Part shown: positions 16,729 through 25,402 of the stretch, one piece after another
How positions within the stretch are numbered: position 1 is the stretch's first letter
Layout of the letters: every line of letters begins with the position of its first letter
Assembly: GCA_910587195.1 (NCBI GenBank)
Contig: CAJUKL010000003.1
Coordinates: 1 to 57,496 of the forward strand
Direction of reading: 5' to 3'
Length of the DNA: 57,496 nt
DNA from: an uncultured Clostridia bacterium
GTDB taxonomy: Bacteria > Bacillota > Clostridia > Lachnospirales > Anaerotignaceae
The notes under the pieces: model-generated
Seen by the model: the letters and a program-made list of their open reading frames with translations, nothing else
Told to the model about the DNA's origin: nothing
Databases searched by the model: none
Made by a program: the position numbers and the translations under genes

Positions 16729-18036
16729 TTAAATAACTTCCACTTTCATATATAATTTTTCCATTGCATCTGTCGGACGAACTTTTTCATACACCACAAC
16801 ATCTTGTTTTTCTGTTCCCTGCTGAATGGTAATATCTTCTGGTAAAAATCCTTCAATCGCTTCAATACTTTCCAGTTGTTCATGATATTGTATCAATTCA
16901 GCTTTTAATAAATTTCTGCCATTGTCATTGTTACTTTGTTTTCCCAAATAATATTGGCTAAAGATTCTAGCAACATCATTAGCGATTGCGTCCAGCACAC
17001 GAATCACTCTGTTGCTAGAAAAATCACTATTTTTGCTGCTTTCAAAAGAAGTAAAGGTGTTAATATCCCGCAATACACGAATATCGTCGCCATCTTCATA
17101 GAACAAAAGTTCTCCATTTTGCAATCCTTCTACAAATCTTGACTTTTTATATTTTGCTTTTACGGTGTACTCCCCGTTATACTTTCTATTTGTAATACTT
17201 TCATTTACTTCTGCACCAGCTTCCGCACCTGCTGTCCAATAAACAAGGGCAGTTTTTTGTTCTTCCGCTTCATTTGTAACAGAAATCACACCCTCAAAAT
17301 CAGCTTTGGTATAATTAAATAATACTGTTACAAATTTAACTCCTTCCTCATTTCGTAATCTTTTTGTAAAGGCAGTAAACAATCCTTTTGTTACATCATC
17401 CTCTCCAGCATACGCTAGAACACTAAAATTTTCTTTTTCTGCTTCTTCCAAAAAGTCCGCATAATCATTTCCAGTAACATCTTTATTGGTACCACCTGTC
17501 AAATTGATACCTGCATTTTCCTCTAAAGTACCTGTTCCTTTAAAGGTAACGTATGTATTTTCTTTTAATTCTTCTATTGTTTTTACTGTTTGGGTATCTT
17601 CCAGAATAAAATCTAAATAAGTTTTCACATCAAAAGCCGTTTCATCGTCGACGTTTTTAGAAACCACAATTTTAATATCATTTCCTCTAATACCAGCATA
17701 TTTAGCCTCCACAGTACAGCCACCTACCGTTGTTTTTGCTTTTTCGCCACTATTACAACGATAAAGGAAAGCCTTTTTTGCATATAGGAACAATTCTCTT
17801 AACGGTTTCATTTTTTCATGGGTATAATCATAGCCAAAAATATTTTTTGCTTCTGTTTGAAACTCCTCTGCTTCTACCATCATCATACCACTTTTACCCC
17901 AATCCAGTTCTAAAGCCATACAAACGGAACCTCTTTCTCCCAAAGTTCCCAAAGCTCTAGGCTGTGACACAAAATTGATATATGCTCCAGGTAATATTTT
18001 ATTTTGCACTAAATAAGTGCCTCCTCCTAATGCCAT
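16729..18036 (-). CDS. Contractile tail sheath protein (XkdK family)
   Basis: 435 residues. It starts MALGGGTYLVQNKILPGAYI, the hallmark N-terminus of XkdK-type sheaths. Domain insertion regions (AKYAGIRGNDIKIVVSKN, GYDYTHEKMKPLRELF) and the C-terminal sheath handshake region (DVARIFSQYYLGKQSNN, EDITIQQG) are all present. The sheath contracts and drives the tube; presence and intact frame show that the tail is of the contractile type. Confidence 0.96.
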   Translation of the reverse strand: MALGGGTYLVQNKILPGAYINFVSQPRALGTLGERGSVCMALELDWGKSGMMMVEAEEFQTEAKNIFGYDYTHEKMKPLRELFLYAKKAFLYRCNSGEKAKTTVGGCTVEAKYAGIRGNDIKIVVSKNVDDETAFDVKTYLDFILEDTQTVKTIEELKENTYVTFKGTGTLEENAGINLTGGTNKDVTGNDYADFLEEAEKENFSVLAYAGEDDVTKGLFTAFTKRLRNEEGVKFVTVLFNYTKADFEGVISVTNEAEEQKTALVYWTAGAEAGAEVNESITNRKYNGEYTVKAKYKKSRFVEGLQNGELLFYEDGDDIRVLRDINTFTSFESSKNSDFSSNRVIRVLDAIANDVARIFSQYYLGKQSNNDNGRNLLKAELIQYHEQLESIEAIEGFLPEDITIQQGTEKQDVVVYEKVRPTDAMEKLYMKVEVI

Positions 18037-18039
18037 AAC

Positions 18040-18222
18040 TTACTTCACCTTTTTCCTTTCTCTTTTTCCCTCTAAATACATTTTTATGATTCTTTCTGCT
18101 TCTTTTTTAGTATAAAGCTGTTCTTCTTTGAGTACAGCTTGTATAACATCTTTGTTCCAGTTTAAGCTTTTACTTTTTAGAAACTGTTGTTTTGTAAAAG
18201 TTGTTTTTTCGTCCAGCATCAT
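18040..18222 (-). CDS. Small hypothetical phage protein
   Basis: 60 residues, basic, three bases upstream of the sheath gene and preceded by AAGGAGGTGG. It looks like one small helical domain (FTKQQFLKSKSLNWNKDVIQ, YTKKEAERIIKMYLEGK) resembling a helix-turn-helix or a head-tail accessory. Small genes occur at this place in PBSX-type clusters. Function unknown. Confidence 0.7.
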   Translation of the reverse strand: MMLDEKTTFTKQQFLKSKSLNWNKDVIQAVLKEEQLYTKKEAERIIKMYLEGKRERKKVK

Positions 18223-18231
18223 GCCACCTCC

Positions 18232-18678
18232 TTAAATTTTTCCATATCCCACTAATTTTTGGTCATTGTATTCCAAACGTTGCATTTTAGAATCTGTCAT
18301 AACTGGGTGTAGCTGCACATAATAAATTGCTTCAAAACAAAAGCCTTTTTCAGTCATAGTATGACACATTTTTCCAGCGAAAAACTGATTTTCCTTTTGT
18401 CCCACCAGAGCAAGCACATCATATAACTGTTCTGCTTTTTCTGTGCTTTCCATTTTTGTTCTTTTTTCCAAAAAGTTTTGATACTCCACACAAATAGTAA
18501 TCCATTGCTCTCGCCTACCTTTTAAAAGTGGTTTTTGTTCCACCTCTTTTATGGTAACGCCAAAGCAATTTTTGCTTCCACTTTGCGGAACTTTTTCAGC
18601 ATATATCAAAACATCTGTAAAACTTTGTTCTATTGCTTTTATAACCATTTCTTTTAAGGTTTGTAAAACGCTTTTCAT
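18232..18678 (-). CDS. Tail terminator-like protein (DUF6838-type)
   Basis: About 148 residues from the ATG at 18678, which has AAGGAGG six bases before it; a longer frame to 18699 overlaps the preceding gene. The helical N-terminus followed by SGSKNCFGVTIKEVE and ERRTKMESTEKAEQLYDVL-like spacing resembles phage tail terminator proteins that cap the tube and join the head. Position before the sheath supports this. The family name is from memory and moderately sure. Confidence 0.7.
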   Translation of the reverse strand: MKSVLQTLKEMVIKAIEQSFTDVLIYAEKVPQSGSKNCFGVTIKEVEQKPLLKGRREQWITICVEYQNFLEKRTKMESTEKAEQLYDVLALVGQKENQFFAGKMCHTMTEKGFCFEAIYYVQLHPVMTDSKMQRLEYNDQKLVGYGKI

Positions 18679-18688
18679 GTATACCTCC

Positions 18689-19078
18689 TTATATAACATC
18701 TTCCCTTTTTAATGCAATTTCATTATGTGTCTGATAGGGTACCATTTCGCCCACACTAGAAAATAACATAACATTTTCACTGTCCATAACTTCTACTTTG
18801 CTACCTGGTAAAATAACATCATCTTTACGAAATAGTAACACAGCATCATAGACAGTTTCTGCTGGCAAAACAGCATTTACGGTTACAATTTTAGGATTTC
18901 TGCAAAGTCTGCAAGGCAATTCTTTTTTTTGTTCTTTTTCAACAAGGATTGTTTCGCCCCACTCCTGTTTTTGTTCTTCCCATTCCGTCACAAAACAAGT
19001 ATGTTCAAAAAAGCGTTCTATATCTTTTATTATTTCTTTTATTTTTCCCATCTCTTTCCCCATCCCACACATTACCAT
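18689..19078 (-). CDS. Head-tail connector/head closure protein (XkdH-like)
   Basis: Up to 129 residues; in-frame ATGs at 19078, 19072 and 19051 are possible, the last with GGGGAAAGAG before it. The body reads as a small beta protein (PCRLCRNPKIVTV, FRKDDVILPGSKVEVMD). Position between the first connector and the tail terminator is that of XkdH-type head closure proteins. Called mainly by order. Confidence 0.65.
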   Translation of the reverse strand: MVMCGMGKEMGKIKEIIKDIERFFEHTCFVTEWEEQKQEWGETILVEKEQKKELPCRLCRNPKIVTVNAVLPAETVYDAVLLFRKDDVILPGSKVEVMDSENVMLFSSVGEMVPYQTHNEIALKREDVI

Positions 19079-19512
19079 TTTAGCTTTCGAAACCTATCCA
19101 ATTCTTCAGAAAATTCTTTTAATAATGTTTTTTTATTTTCCTTCCAAGCAGAAGATTCACTTTGATAAGTAAGAGCAACATTTCCTTCTTTTATACTTTT
19201 TAGGGTAGTATTTTTACTTTGGTATCCGCCATTGTCATAAAGAAGCAAAGCAATTTCAACACAAACATTTTTTAATTCTGTTGGTATCTGCTCTATATAG
19301 CAATAATTTTTTACCATTTCAATGCTTCTTTCACAAGCAAATAATAAAGCAACATCTATATTTTGCTCCTCAGAGGTGTCAGTATTTTCTGTTTTCTCTT
19401 TTTCTGTGTCGTCAGTGATTTTATTTTCTGTTTGTTCTTTTTGTGCTTGTTTGCGAAGTTCCTGTATCATTTGATAAATTTCCTCTGTTGTTACAAAACA
19501 TTCCACTTCCAT
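19072..19512 (-). CDS. Head-tail connector (gp6/YqbG-like)
   Basis: About 146 residues from the ATG at 19512 (AAAGGATGG upstream). It is helical, with an acidic-Thr-rich loop (KITDDTEKEKTENTDTSEE) inserted after the first helix, then LLFACERSIEMVKNYCYIEQ and VEIALLLYDNGGYQSKN, typical of DNA-packaging adaptor proteins that dock under the portal. It lies between the major capsid and the head closure genes, as expected. Confidence 0.78.
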   Translation of the reverse strand: MEVECFVTTEEIYQMIQELRKQAQKEQTENKITDDTEKEKTENTDTSEEQNIDVALLFACERSIEMVKNYCYIEQIPTELKNVCVEIALLLYDNGGYQSKNTTLKSIKEGNVALTYQSESSAWKENKKTLLKEFSEELDRFRKLKW

Positions 19513-19530
19513 AAAAACCATCCTTTATGC

Positions 19531-20451
19531 TCATGATGCAGTTCCATTAATATTAACCCAAATTCCTTCCATGGCATTGTCAGGAATCCATAAATCATGA
19601 TATTTTCTATAATCAATTTTCCAAGCATTTGCTTTTTGATTGGTAACAGGGTCAAAAATTCTAGTTACATCTGTTTTAGAAACAGCAATCAAAGCATGGC
19701 GCACAGCAATAATCCAGTTAATATTTTGCGCATCCTGTGTTGCTTCAAATCCACCTTCTGTTTGTCCTTCTGTTGTACCATCAAAGAATTGATAAGCAGT
19801 TTTTAATCTAGCAGAAGGAACACGAATAATAGGGCTTCCGTCAATATTTTTCACATTTAAAGTCACATTTCCCTGTTGAAAAGTTCCACTTTCCAATACA
19901 TGATTACTTGCCATATCCAATAAATTAGCGATTTTTGTAGACATTGTAATAACAATTTCATTTTCGTCACCCACAACATCTTTTATCATTGCAATTTCAT
20001 CCAATAATTTTTGTAAAATAGTATCCTGTGTAGGTTTGTAAAGAGATGTTTTTTTCATAGTTTTTGCCAATTCTGCAATTTTGCTGTATCTGTAGGCATC
20101 AATTTCAGGAATTACCTTTGTTCTTTGAAACTCTCCCATAACATTACCTGCAACCAATGCAAAATTAGTTTCATCCACATCAACTGCATCTAATTGAAAA
20201 GTTCTGCCTCTGTCCTGTGTCATTTGTTTTGTTTCGTAAGTAAGTGTAACAGCTCCCTGCACAAAACCGCTATCTTTGTCGTAAGTACCTAAGCCATTTA
20301 ATTGAATTTTAGGAATTTTAACTTCATTTCCGCCATTATATTGAATCTGACCGCTGTTTTCCTCCATCCATCCGCTTGTTGCGCCAGCTACTAATTGTCC
20401 ATCTAAAGCGTCCATAAAAATTTTTGCATATTCTATTGTATTGATACTCAT
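19531..20451 (-). CDS. Major capsid protein (PBSX XkdG-like)
   Basis: 306 residues. SINTIEYAKIFMDALDGQLV at the N-terminus and the IDAYRYSKIAELAK and IVITMSTKIANLL regions are typical of the PBSX-type HK97-fold coat. The C-terminal half (AVRHALIAVSKTDVTRIFDP, KANAWKIDYRKYHDLWIP) is also characteristic. It is separated by 13 bases from the scaffold upstream. An intact coat together with terminase indicates a headed particle, not a headless tailocin. Confidence 0.9.
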   Translation of the reverse strand: MSINTIEYAKIFMDALDGQLVAGATSGWMEENSGQIQYNGGNEVKIPKIQLNGLGTYDKDSGFVQGAVTLTYETKQMTQDRGRTFQLDAVDVDETNFALVAGNVMGEFQRTKVIPEIDAYRYSKIAELAKTMKKTSLYKPTQDTILQKLLDEIAMIKDVVGDENEIVITMSTKIANLLDMASNHVLESGTFQQGNVTLNVKNIDGSPIIRVPSARLKTAYQFFDGTTEGQTEGGFEATQDAQNINWIIAVRHALIAVSKTDVTRIFDPVTNQKANAWKIDYRKYHDLWIPDNAMEGIWVNINGTAS

Positions 20452-20464
20452 ATGATATTTCCTC

Positions 20465-20818
20465 CTATCTTCTCATTAAAGCTGACTGAAATTGTCTAGC
20501 TGTTTCACTTTTTTTATCTGTTTTTTTGTTTGAGCTGTGGTATCCTGTTCCTTCCATTTTTTTGTTATCTTCTTCAAAAAGATAAGGAACTTCTTTTTTA
20601 AGCTGTTTGACATCTAAGCCTTCTATTGTACCATCTTCTGTTAAAGTAATGCTGTCTAAATCCACAAGTGCTAATAAAGCCTTTGTATTTCTGCCACCTG
20701 CTTCTTTCAAAGCAAACTGTACTGCATATTGTTTTAACTTTTGTTCATACATTTTTTGAAGTTCTTCTTTTTCGTTCTCCAGTTGTTTTATTTTCTGCAT
20801 TGTATCCTGCTTGTCCAT
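20465..20818 (-). CDS. Phage scaffold-like protein
   Basis: 117 residues from ATG 20818 with AAAGGA nine bases upstream. This start overlaps the portal gene by 74 bases; an ATG at 20752 would reduce the overlap to eight. N-terminal coiled coil (IKQLENEKEELQKMYEQKLK), a middle GGRNTKALLALVDLDSITL block seen in GP20-type scaffolds, and a basic C-terminus (RQFQSALMRR) that would bind coat. Shorter than most scaffolds of this family. Confidence 0.78.
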   Translation of the reverse strand: MDKQDTMQKIKQLENEKEELQKMYEQKLKQYAVQFALKEAGGRNTKALLALVDLDSITLTEDGTIEGLDVKQLKKEVPYLFEEDNKKMEGTGYHSSNKKTDKKSETARQFQSALMRR

Positions 20819-22277
20819 TTTCCACAATCCTTTCTTGTTTTTCTTTTTTGACGGCTTCCATTTCGCTATTTACATCTTGTACAAATGGGTGTTGTGCCAG
20901 CAATGTTTTTTCGCTTACAATTCCTTTGGAAGCATGAATCATATTTACAACTTCCAAGTCGTCTGTTATGCTGCTTAAATTTAAGCGAAAATCTAATTGA
21001 TTCACATTATATTCTGTTCCATTTTTTCTGTTGCAATCTTCTGTTAAAAACCAGAAAAAAGTTTTCAATGCTTTTTTAATTTCCGGAAGAATTCCATTAA
21101 TTTTTAAATGAAACATAGCATATTGAAATTTTAAAGACACACCACTTGGTGCATTTCCCAGTCTTTCGCTATCCGTATCAACGCCCATACCAAAATGGAA
21201 AATATCTTTTCTTAATAACTGTAGCCATTTAATTCTGCCTTCAATAGGTAATTCCACCTGTTTTGTTTCGACCTTTCCAGACGAATCCGAAATTTGAACG
21301 GCTCGATTGACCTGCAATTTTTTTGCAATTACATTTGCAGTTTCTCCACCATAGCCAGCGATAACCCAATACAATTCTACTAAATCCAGCAAGCTATTTG
21401 TTCCCTCGCTGCAAATCAAATCATAAGCATCTATAAGACCTTTAATCATTTTTAAATCTGGCAATTCTTTTGCATTATTTTTCAAAGGAATAAAAGGAAC
21501 TTTTCCCCAACCATGTTCTTTTTTTTGGATTTCCTGTTGTTTTTCCCGCATAACTGTCCAGTGACCTATTTTTTCAAATTCTTTTTGATAAGTTCCGTCA
21601 CTTTTTTCCATATAGTAAGTGACATCATTTTTGGTCCACCATTCCACTTTTTTCAGCATTTTTTCCCTGCCATTTTCTATAACAGTAAAATCATAATAGC
21701 GTATCACCTGTTCTATTTCTTTTTTATTAACAGAATCATAAAATACAATGAGTTCCTCTGCTGGCACAATACAATATTGCAAAATTCCTTCTTTGTCATA
21801 GTATATATGGACATATTCCACCCCTTTATTAGACGCACCTACAATCCATTCATATAACATAGCATTAAATGTTTCATCCGCCATTGCTGTTAAATATTTT
21901 TCATATTCTGAACTTTTTTCTCCTTTTACCAATATACTTGGTTCTTTTGCAACCAAATAGGAAGCCTTTTGTTCCACTAAAATATGATGGAATGGGCAAA
22001 CAACATGATAATTGCTTCTGTTTGGGTTAGAAATCAATTTTATTCTTTCCTGTTCTGTTCCATCTTTATTTTTATAGGTTTCTGAAAAATGTTTTACAGA
22101 AAAATTTTTTTGTAATACATCTTGTTCACAGCAATAATATTTTTCACCTTCCAGCATTTCTTTTTTTCTTTTGCTGTTAGCATCTTCAAAAAGGATTGTT
22201 TTTAGCAATTCACTTTCGCTGTATTTGTGTTCTGCTTCCAGCCTAGATTGTATCAATTCCATTTCTGAGATATACAT
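20745..22277 (-). CDS. Portal protein (SPP1 gp6-like)
   Basis: 510 residues, the usual size of PBSX/SPP1-type portals, the twelvefold ring through which DNA enters the head. Recognisable are KYYCCEQDVLQK, KLISNPNRSNYHVVCPFHHI, the AYDLICSEGTNSLLDLVELY block and the SGVSLKFQYAMFHLK motif of the crown/stem region. It follows the large terminase by 22 bases with a GGAGG site. Confidence 0.93.
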   Translation of the reverse strand: MYISEMELIQSRLEAEHKYSESELLKTILFEDANSKRKKEMLEGEKYYCCEQDVLQKNFSVKHFSETYKNKDGTEQERIKLISNPNRSNYHVVCPFHHILVEQKASYLVAKEPSILVKGEKSSEYEKYLTAMADETFNAMLYEWIVGASNKGVEYVHIYYDKEGILQYCIVPAEELIVFYDSVNKKEIEQVIRYYDFTVIENGREKMLKKVEWWTKNDVTYYMEKSDGTYQKEFEKIGHWTVMREKQQEIQKKEHGWGKVPFIPLKNNAKELPDLKMIKGLIDAYDLICSEGTNSLLDLVELYWVIAGYGGETANVIAKKLQVNRAVQISDSSGKVETKQVELPIEGRIKWLQLLRKDIFHFGMGVDTDSERLGNAPSGVSLKFQYAMFHLKINGILPEIKKALKTFFWFLTEDCNRKNGTEYNVNQLDFRLNLSSITDDLEVVNMIHASKGIVSEKTLLAQHPFVQDVNSEMEAVKKEKQERIVENGQAGYNAENKTTGERKRRTSKNV

Positions 22278-22299
22278 TTTCCGCCTCCTTTCTTTGTTA

Positions 22300-23547
22300 T
22301 TATGTTACTTTTACCATTCTCATGTCATACTCTCTTGCATATCGAACCGCATCAATCGCATGATTATTTTTATCCGGAAATTTTGACTGCCAACGTCCTT
22401 CCATATCTCTTTCCAGTTCATATTCTAAAAACTCTCTTGCTGTTGCAGGACATCTTTGTTCATCAATAATAATTTCCTCTAAACTTTGCAGCCATTTTAT
22501 ACCATAGTTTACACTGTCTGGGCCTTTTTTGGCTGGTATCATTTTCAAGCCATAGGACTGCATTTCTGCAATAGATTTTGGCTCTGCACTATCTGCCACA
22601 ATCAAAGCATTTTGTACATTTTCCAATCGAATCATTTCATATGCTTTTCGATTGCTCAAAGAAGTCTGCTGTATTTCAAAATAGATATACAATTTTTTTC
22701 TTGTTTTATCATAGTGATTTACAGTATAGTGCAAAGGGTCTATAGCGTAGCCCCAATCTAACCCTCTTGCGACATTATCAAATGTTGCAATTTCTTCTTC
22801 TGTAATTCTCCTGATTGTAACATTTTGAAATACAGTGCCTTCTGTTCCCGTTGCTTCTCCCAAATATTCATGTCGATAAATATTCGGTTGCATTTTTTTA
22901 ATATGTTCCGCTTCCAAAAAAAATTGTTTTCCCAACCATTCCTGTGGGATTTTTTCATAGGTACTATGATGTATATATTTATCTTCTCTTTGTGTTTCGC
23001 TTTCTGTATTGACCCAATTTTTTTTACTTTTAGGCGGATTATAGGTATAAAAGACTACAAACTTTTTGCCGCCCCGCATTAAAGATTGATTGATATTTCT
23101 AATTTCCGGCATTCCAGCAAATTCATCTGTTTCCTCATACCATATATATCGGATATATCCTTTTCGGCATTTAATGGATTTTATCTTTCTAGGATTATCC
23201 GCCCCACGGAACAATATTTTTTGTCCTGTTGTCTTGTAGGTAATTTCCAAATGAGATGACGTTTTACTTTCCCATTGTTCTTCTACTCCCAGCATACAGA
23301 TTGCCCACCAAATTTGTTCAAACACACTATCTTTTAAATGTACGCCAATTTTGCGCAGTATCACTGCATTGCTATCCTCATGTTTCATCATGCCCAATAC
23401 AATCTCTAAGGATACAAAAGAGGATTTTGTACTGCCTCTGCCACCTTTTAGCCAATAATGCGTACATTTTTCAGCCCAAATAGCATTATGTACCTCATAA
23501 AATGGTTCTGCAATCAATGTTGAAAGCTGAATTATATTTTTCGTCAT
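22300..23547 (-). CDS. Terminase large subunit (PBSX family)
   Basis: 415 residues. The N-terminal ATPase has Walker A WLKGGRGSTKSS at about 32-43 and a Walker B-like IRYIWYEETDEF at about 135-146. The C-terminal RNase H-type nuclease carries acidic positions in RGLDWGYAIDP, VADSAEPKS and the late DKNNHAIDAVRY motif. All motor and nuclease motifs look intact, so DNA packaging should be possible. It is four bases downstream of the small subunit. Confidence 0.96.
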   Translation of the reverse strand: MTKNIIQLSTLIAEPFYEVHNAIWAEKCTHYWLKGGRGSTKSSFVSLEIVLGMMKHEDSNAVILRKIGVHLKDSVFEQIWWAICMLGVEEQWESKTSSHLEITYKTTGQKILFRGADNPRKIKSIKCRKGYIRYIWYEETDEFAGMPEIRNINQSLMRGGKKFVVFYTYNPPKSKKNWVNTESETQREDKYIHHSTYEKIPQEWLGKQFFLEAEHIKKMQPNIYRHEYLGEATGTEGTVFQNVTIRRITEEEIATFDNVARGLDWGYAIDPLHYTVNHYDKTRKKLYIYFEIQQTSLSNRKAYEMIRLENVQNALIVADSAEPKSIAEMQSYGLKMIPAKKGPDSVNYGIKWLQSLEEIIIDEQRCPATAREFLEYELERDMEGRWQSKFPDKNNHAIDAVRYAREYDMRMVKVT

Positions 23548-23550
23548 ACA

Positions 23551-23919
23551 TCAAACCTTCCTTTTACTAATATCATCTACAATGACAACCACATCATTTT
23601 TTGTTTCTGTTTGTTCAAAAGCGTTTTGTCTTTTTCCCAATAGTTCTGCTGCTTTCATTCTATCTTTCATAATAGAATCATTTTTTTCAATATAAGCATC
23701 GCCCTTCATCACGCTTGTCAGAAATTGCAATATATCTGTATCATCCGCAATTCCATCTTTTCTTTGTTCTTCCAACAATCTTAATATTTCATGTTGAATT
23801 TCTTTTCTTTTTGACAGCGTTTCCCCATACTTGTCAGAATAGCCTGCTTGTTCCGCCGCCTGTGAAACGGTTTTCCCTTGTGCCCGCAGGCGGCAAAATA
23901 CAATTTCTTTTTCTTTCAT
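23551..23919 (-). CDS. Terminase small subunit
   Basis: 122 residues with an N-terminal helix-turn-helix (CRLRAQGKTVSQAAEQAGYS, then DKYGETLSKRKEIQ), the terminase_2 pattern, and a central helical oligomerisation region (AYIEKNDSIMKDRMKAAELL). It recognises packaging start sites and hands DNA to the large subunit. GGAGGAAAAAAG precedes the start. Confidence 0.9.
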   Translation of the reverse strand: MKEKEIVFCRLRAQGKTVSQAAEQAGYSDKYGETLSKRKEIQHEILRLLEEQRKDGIADDTDILQFLTSVMKGDAYIEKNDSIMKDRMKAAELLGKRQNAFEQTETKNDVVVIVDDISKRKV

Positions 23920-24055
23920 CTTTTTTCCTCCTTTCTCCTATAAGATAGAACAACAAAAGTCTCAAAAAGTCTCAACTTTTACAAAATTTATAATTTTCGG
24001 CAAATTATTTTTTTAAAAGTGTTGATTTTACAATAAAGTTCGGCAATAATTTTAA

Positions 24056-24538
24056 TCAACAAAGGACTGCAATCTTTTCATTTTGTTGCGTTTCATCACA
24101 AAGCAATATTAGTTTGTCCAATATTAAGTCATGGTCACGGAAACAAGTTGCTCTACTTTTATGGGTTTGCAAGGAAATATAATCATATCCATACCCTTTT
24201 CCATATCTTAACTTTAAAAACACCTGTTCTTCATAGTTTAGTTTTTCAATATAACGTTCCATTTTAGAATATTGTTTCATTTCATTTTTGATACATTCCA
24301 ATGCTTTTGTAATTTCAAACTCATATAAACATTTTGCTTCTTTGATAGATACATTTTCCTGTTCTAAAAAAGGCGCATTTTTCCCCAATATCAGAAATTG
24401 ATTTATCATTCTTTGTAATTTTTCAATCTCCAACTGTTTTTTATTACAATATTCAATCGCACCTCCCCATTTTGATAATTTTTGTTTCATTTGTATTCTT
24501 TCCTCCTTTGTAATCTTTTTTTGTTCCTTCTCTTTCAT
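24056..24538 (-). CDS. Phage late transcription regulator, sigma-like (ArpU/RinA type)
   Basis: 160 residues, first gene of the operon. The C-terminal third (LNYEEQVFLKLRYGKGYGYD, then YISLQTHKSRATCFRDHDLI) reads as a sigma-70 region 4 helix-turn-helix, as in ArpU, RinA and PBSX Xpf-type activators placed just before terminase. It probably promotes transcription of the structural genes after induction. A gap of about 136 bases separates it from terS. GAGGAATGTT precedes its ATG. Confidence 0.78.
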   Translation of the reverse strand: MKEKEQKKITKEERIQMKQKLSKWGGAIEYCNKKQLEIEKLQRMINQFLILGKNAPFLEQENVSIKEAKCLYEFEITKALECIKNEMKQYSKMERYIEKLNYEEQVFLKLRYGKGYGYDYISLQTHKSRATCFRDHDLILDKLILLCDETQQNEKIAVLC

Positions 24539-24620
24539 AACATTCCTCTTTTCGCAATCTGTAAATCTTTTTCACATCACAACGGCAGCTCCCCCTTCTA
24601 TAGACCCATGTATCACAAAT

Positions 24621-24661
24621 GATAATATCATTATATTATCAAGAGATACATTTTTTGTCAA
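24621..24661 (-). promoter_or_regulatory. Leftward phage promoter with palindromic operator
   Basis: On the minus strand TTGACA (24661-24656), 17 bases, TAATAT (24638-24633). The -10 box lies inside a perfect palindrome GATAATAT-CATT-ATATTATC at 24621-24640. The layout is that expected for an operator blocking RNA polymerase. It is the only good promoter for the 14.4-kb operon. Binding by the adjacent repressor is inferred. Confidence 0.75.
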
Positions 24662-24669
24662 TCAAAAAC

Positions 24670-24752
24670 CGAACATAGATTCTATATTATATTTATTGCC
24701 TTTTTTATTTTGACATGATACACTAATAAAAAACATAGAATCAAAAAATATA
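24670..24752 (+). promoter_or_regulatory. Repressor promoter region with ACATAGA repeats
   Basis: TTGACA at 24710-24715 with a weak CATAGA 18 bases later. ACATAGATTC (near 24673) and ACATAGAATC (near 24733) are near-identical repeats on either side of the -35 box, and may be further repressor sites for autoregulation. Confidence 0.5.
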
Positions 24753-24766
24753 GAAAGGAGCCTTAT

Positions 24767-25402
24767 ATGTTTCAAAAAAATCTTTTTAAAGAACAACTTA
24801 TCAAACTAATGAATGGAAGAAATACAACAGAATTTTCAGAGCAAACAGGGTTTAACCGTACCTATCTCTCCAAATATATTAATTTAAAATTAGATAGACC
24901 ACCTTCCCCCCGTTTACTACAAGCAATTTCAAGTTCCATTGTCACCTATGAAGAACTTTTAATCTCCTGCGGTTATCTTCATAGTACAGAAAATCAAAAT
25001 AGTAAAACCATCAAGCTGCCTGTCATTGGTTCTGTTCATGCTGGCAACCCCACTTTTTCAGAAGATTATATAGAAGGCTATGAATCGGTAGATATTGCAG
25101 AATTAAACCCTTCTTATGACTATATTTACATTCGTGTAGAAGGTAATAGTATGATTAACGCAAGAATTCACGATGGTGATTTAGTGCTTGTTCGTAAACA
25201 GTCTGATGTACAAACAGGAGATATTGCTGTTGTTGTGATTGATGATGAAGAAGCAACCTTAAAACGAGTGTTAAAAAAGGAAAACATTCTTGTTTTACAG
25301 CCAGAAAATCCATCCTATCCTTCTTATATTTTTTCTGGAGAAGAACAAAACCGTGTTCGTATTGTTGGAAAAGTAATGCATGTAAAATTTGTTCCACTCT
25401 AA
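24767..25402 (+). CDS. LexA/CI-type self-cleaving repressor (XRE + S24)
   Basis: 211 residues. An N-terminal lambda-repressor-like helix-turn-helix (FSEQTGFNRTYLSKYIN) is followed by an S24 autoprotease domain. The Ala92-Gly93 cleavage site is in SVHAGNP, nucleophile Ser128 in EGNSM and the catalytic Lys166 in ATLKRV, so RecA-stimulated self-cleavage should work. It is transcribed away from the phage-like operon and sits beside its palindromic operator. I infer it holds the operon off until DNA damage. AAAGGAGCC precedes the ATG. Confidence 0.92.
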   Translation: MFQKNLFKEQLIKLMNGRNTTEFSEQTGFNRTYLSKYINLKLDRPPSPRLLQAISSSIVTYEELLISCGYLHSTENQNSKTIKLPVIGSVHAGNPTFSEDYIEGYESVDIAELNPSYDYIYIRVEGNSMINARIHDGDLVLVRKQSDVQTGDIAVVVIDDEEATLKRVLKKENILVLQPENPSYPSYIFSGEEQNRVRIVGKVMHVKFVPL

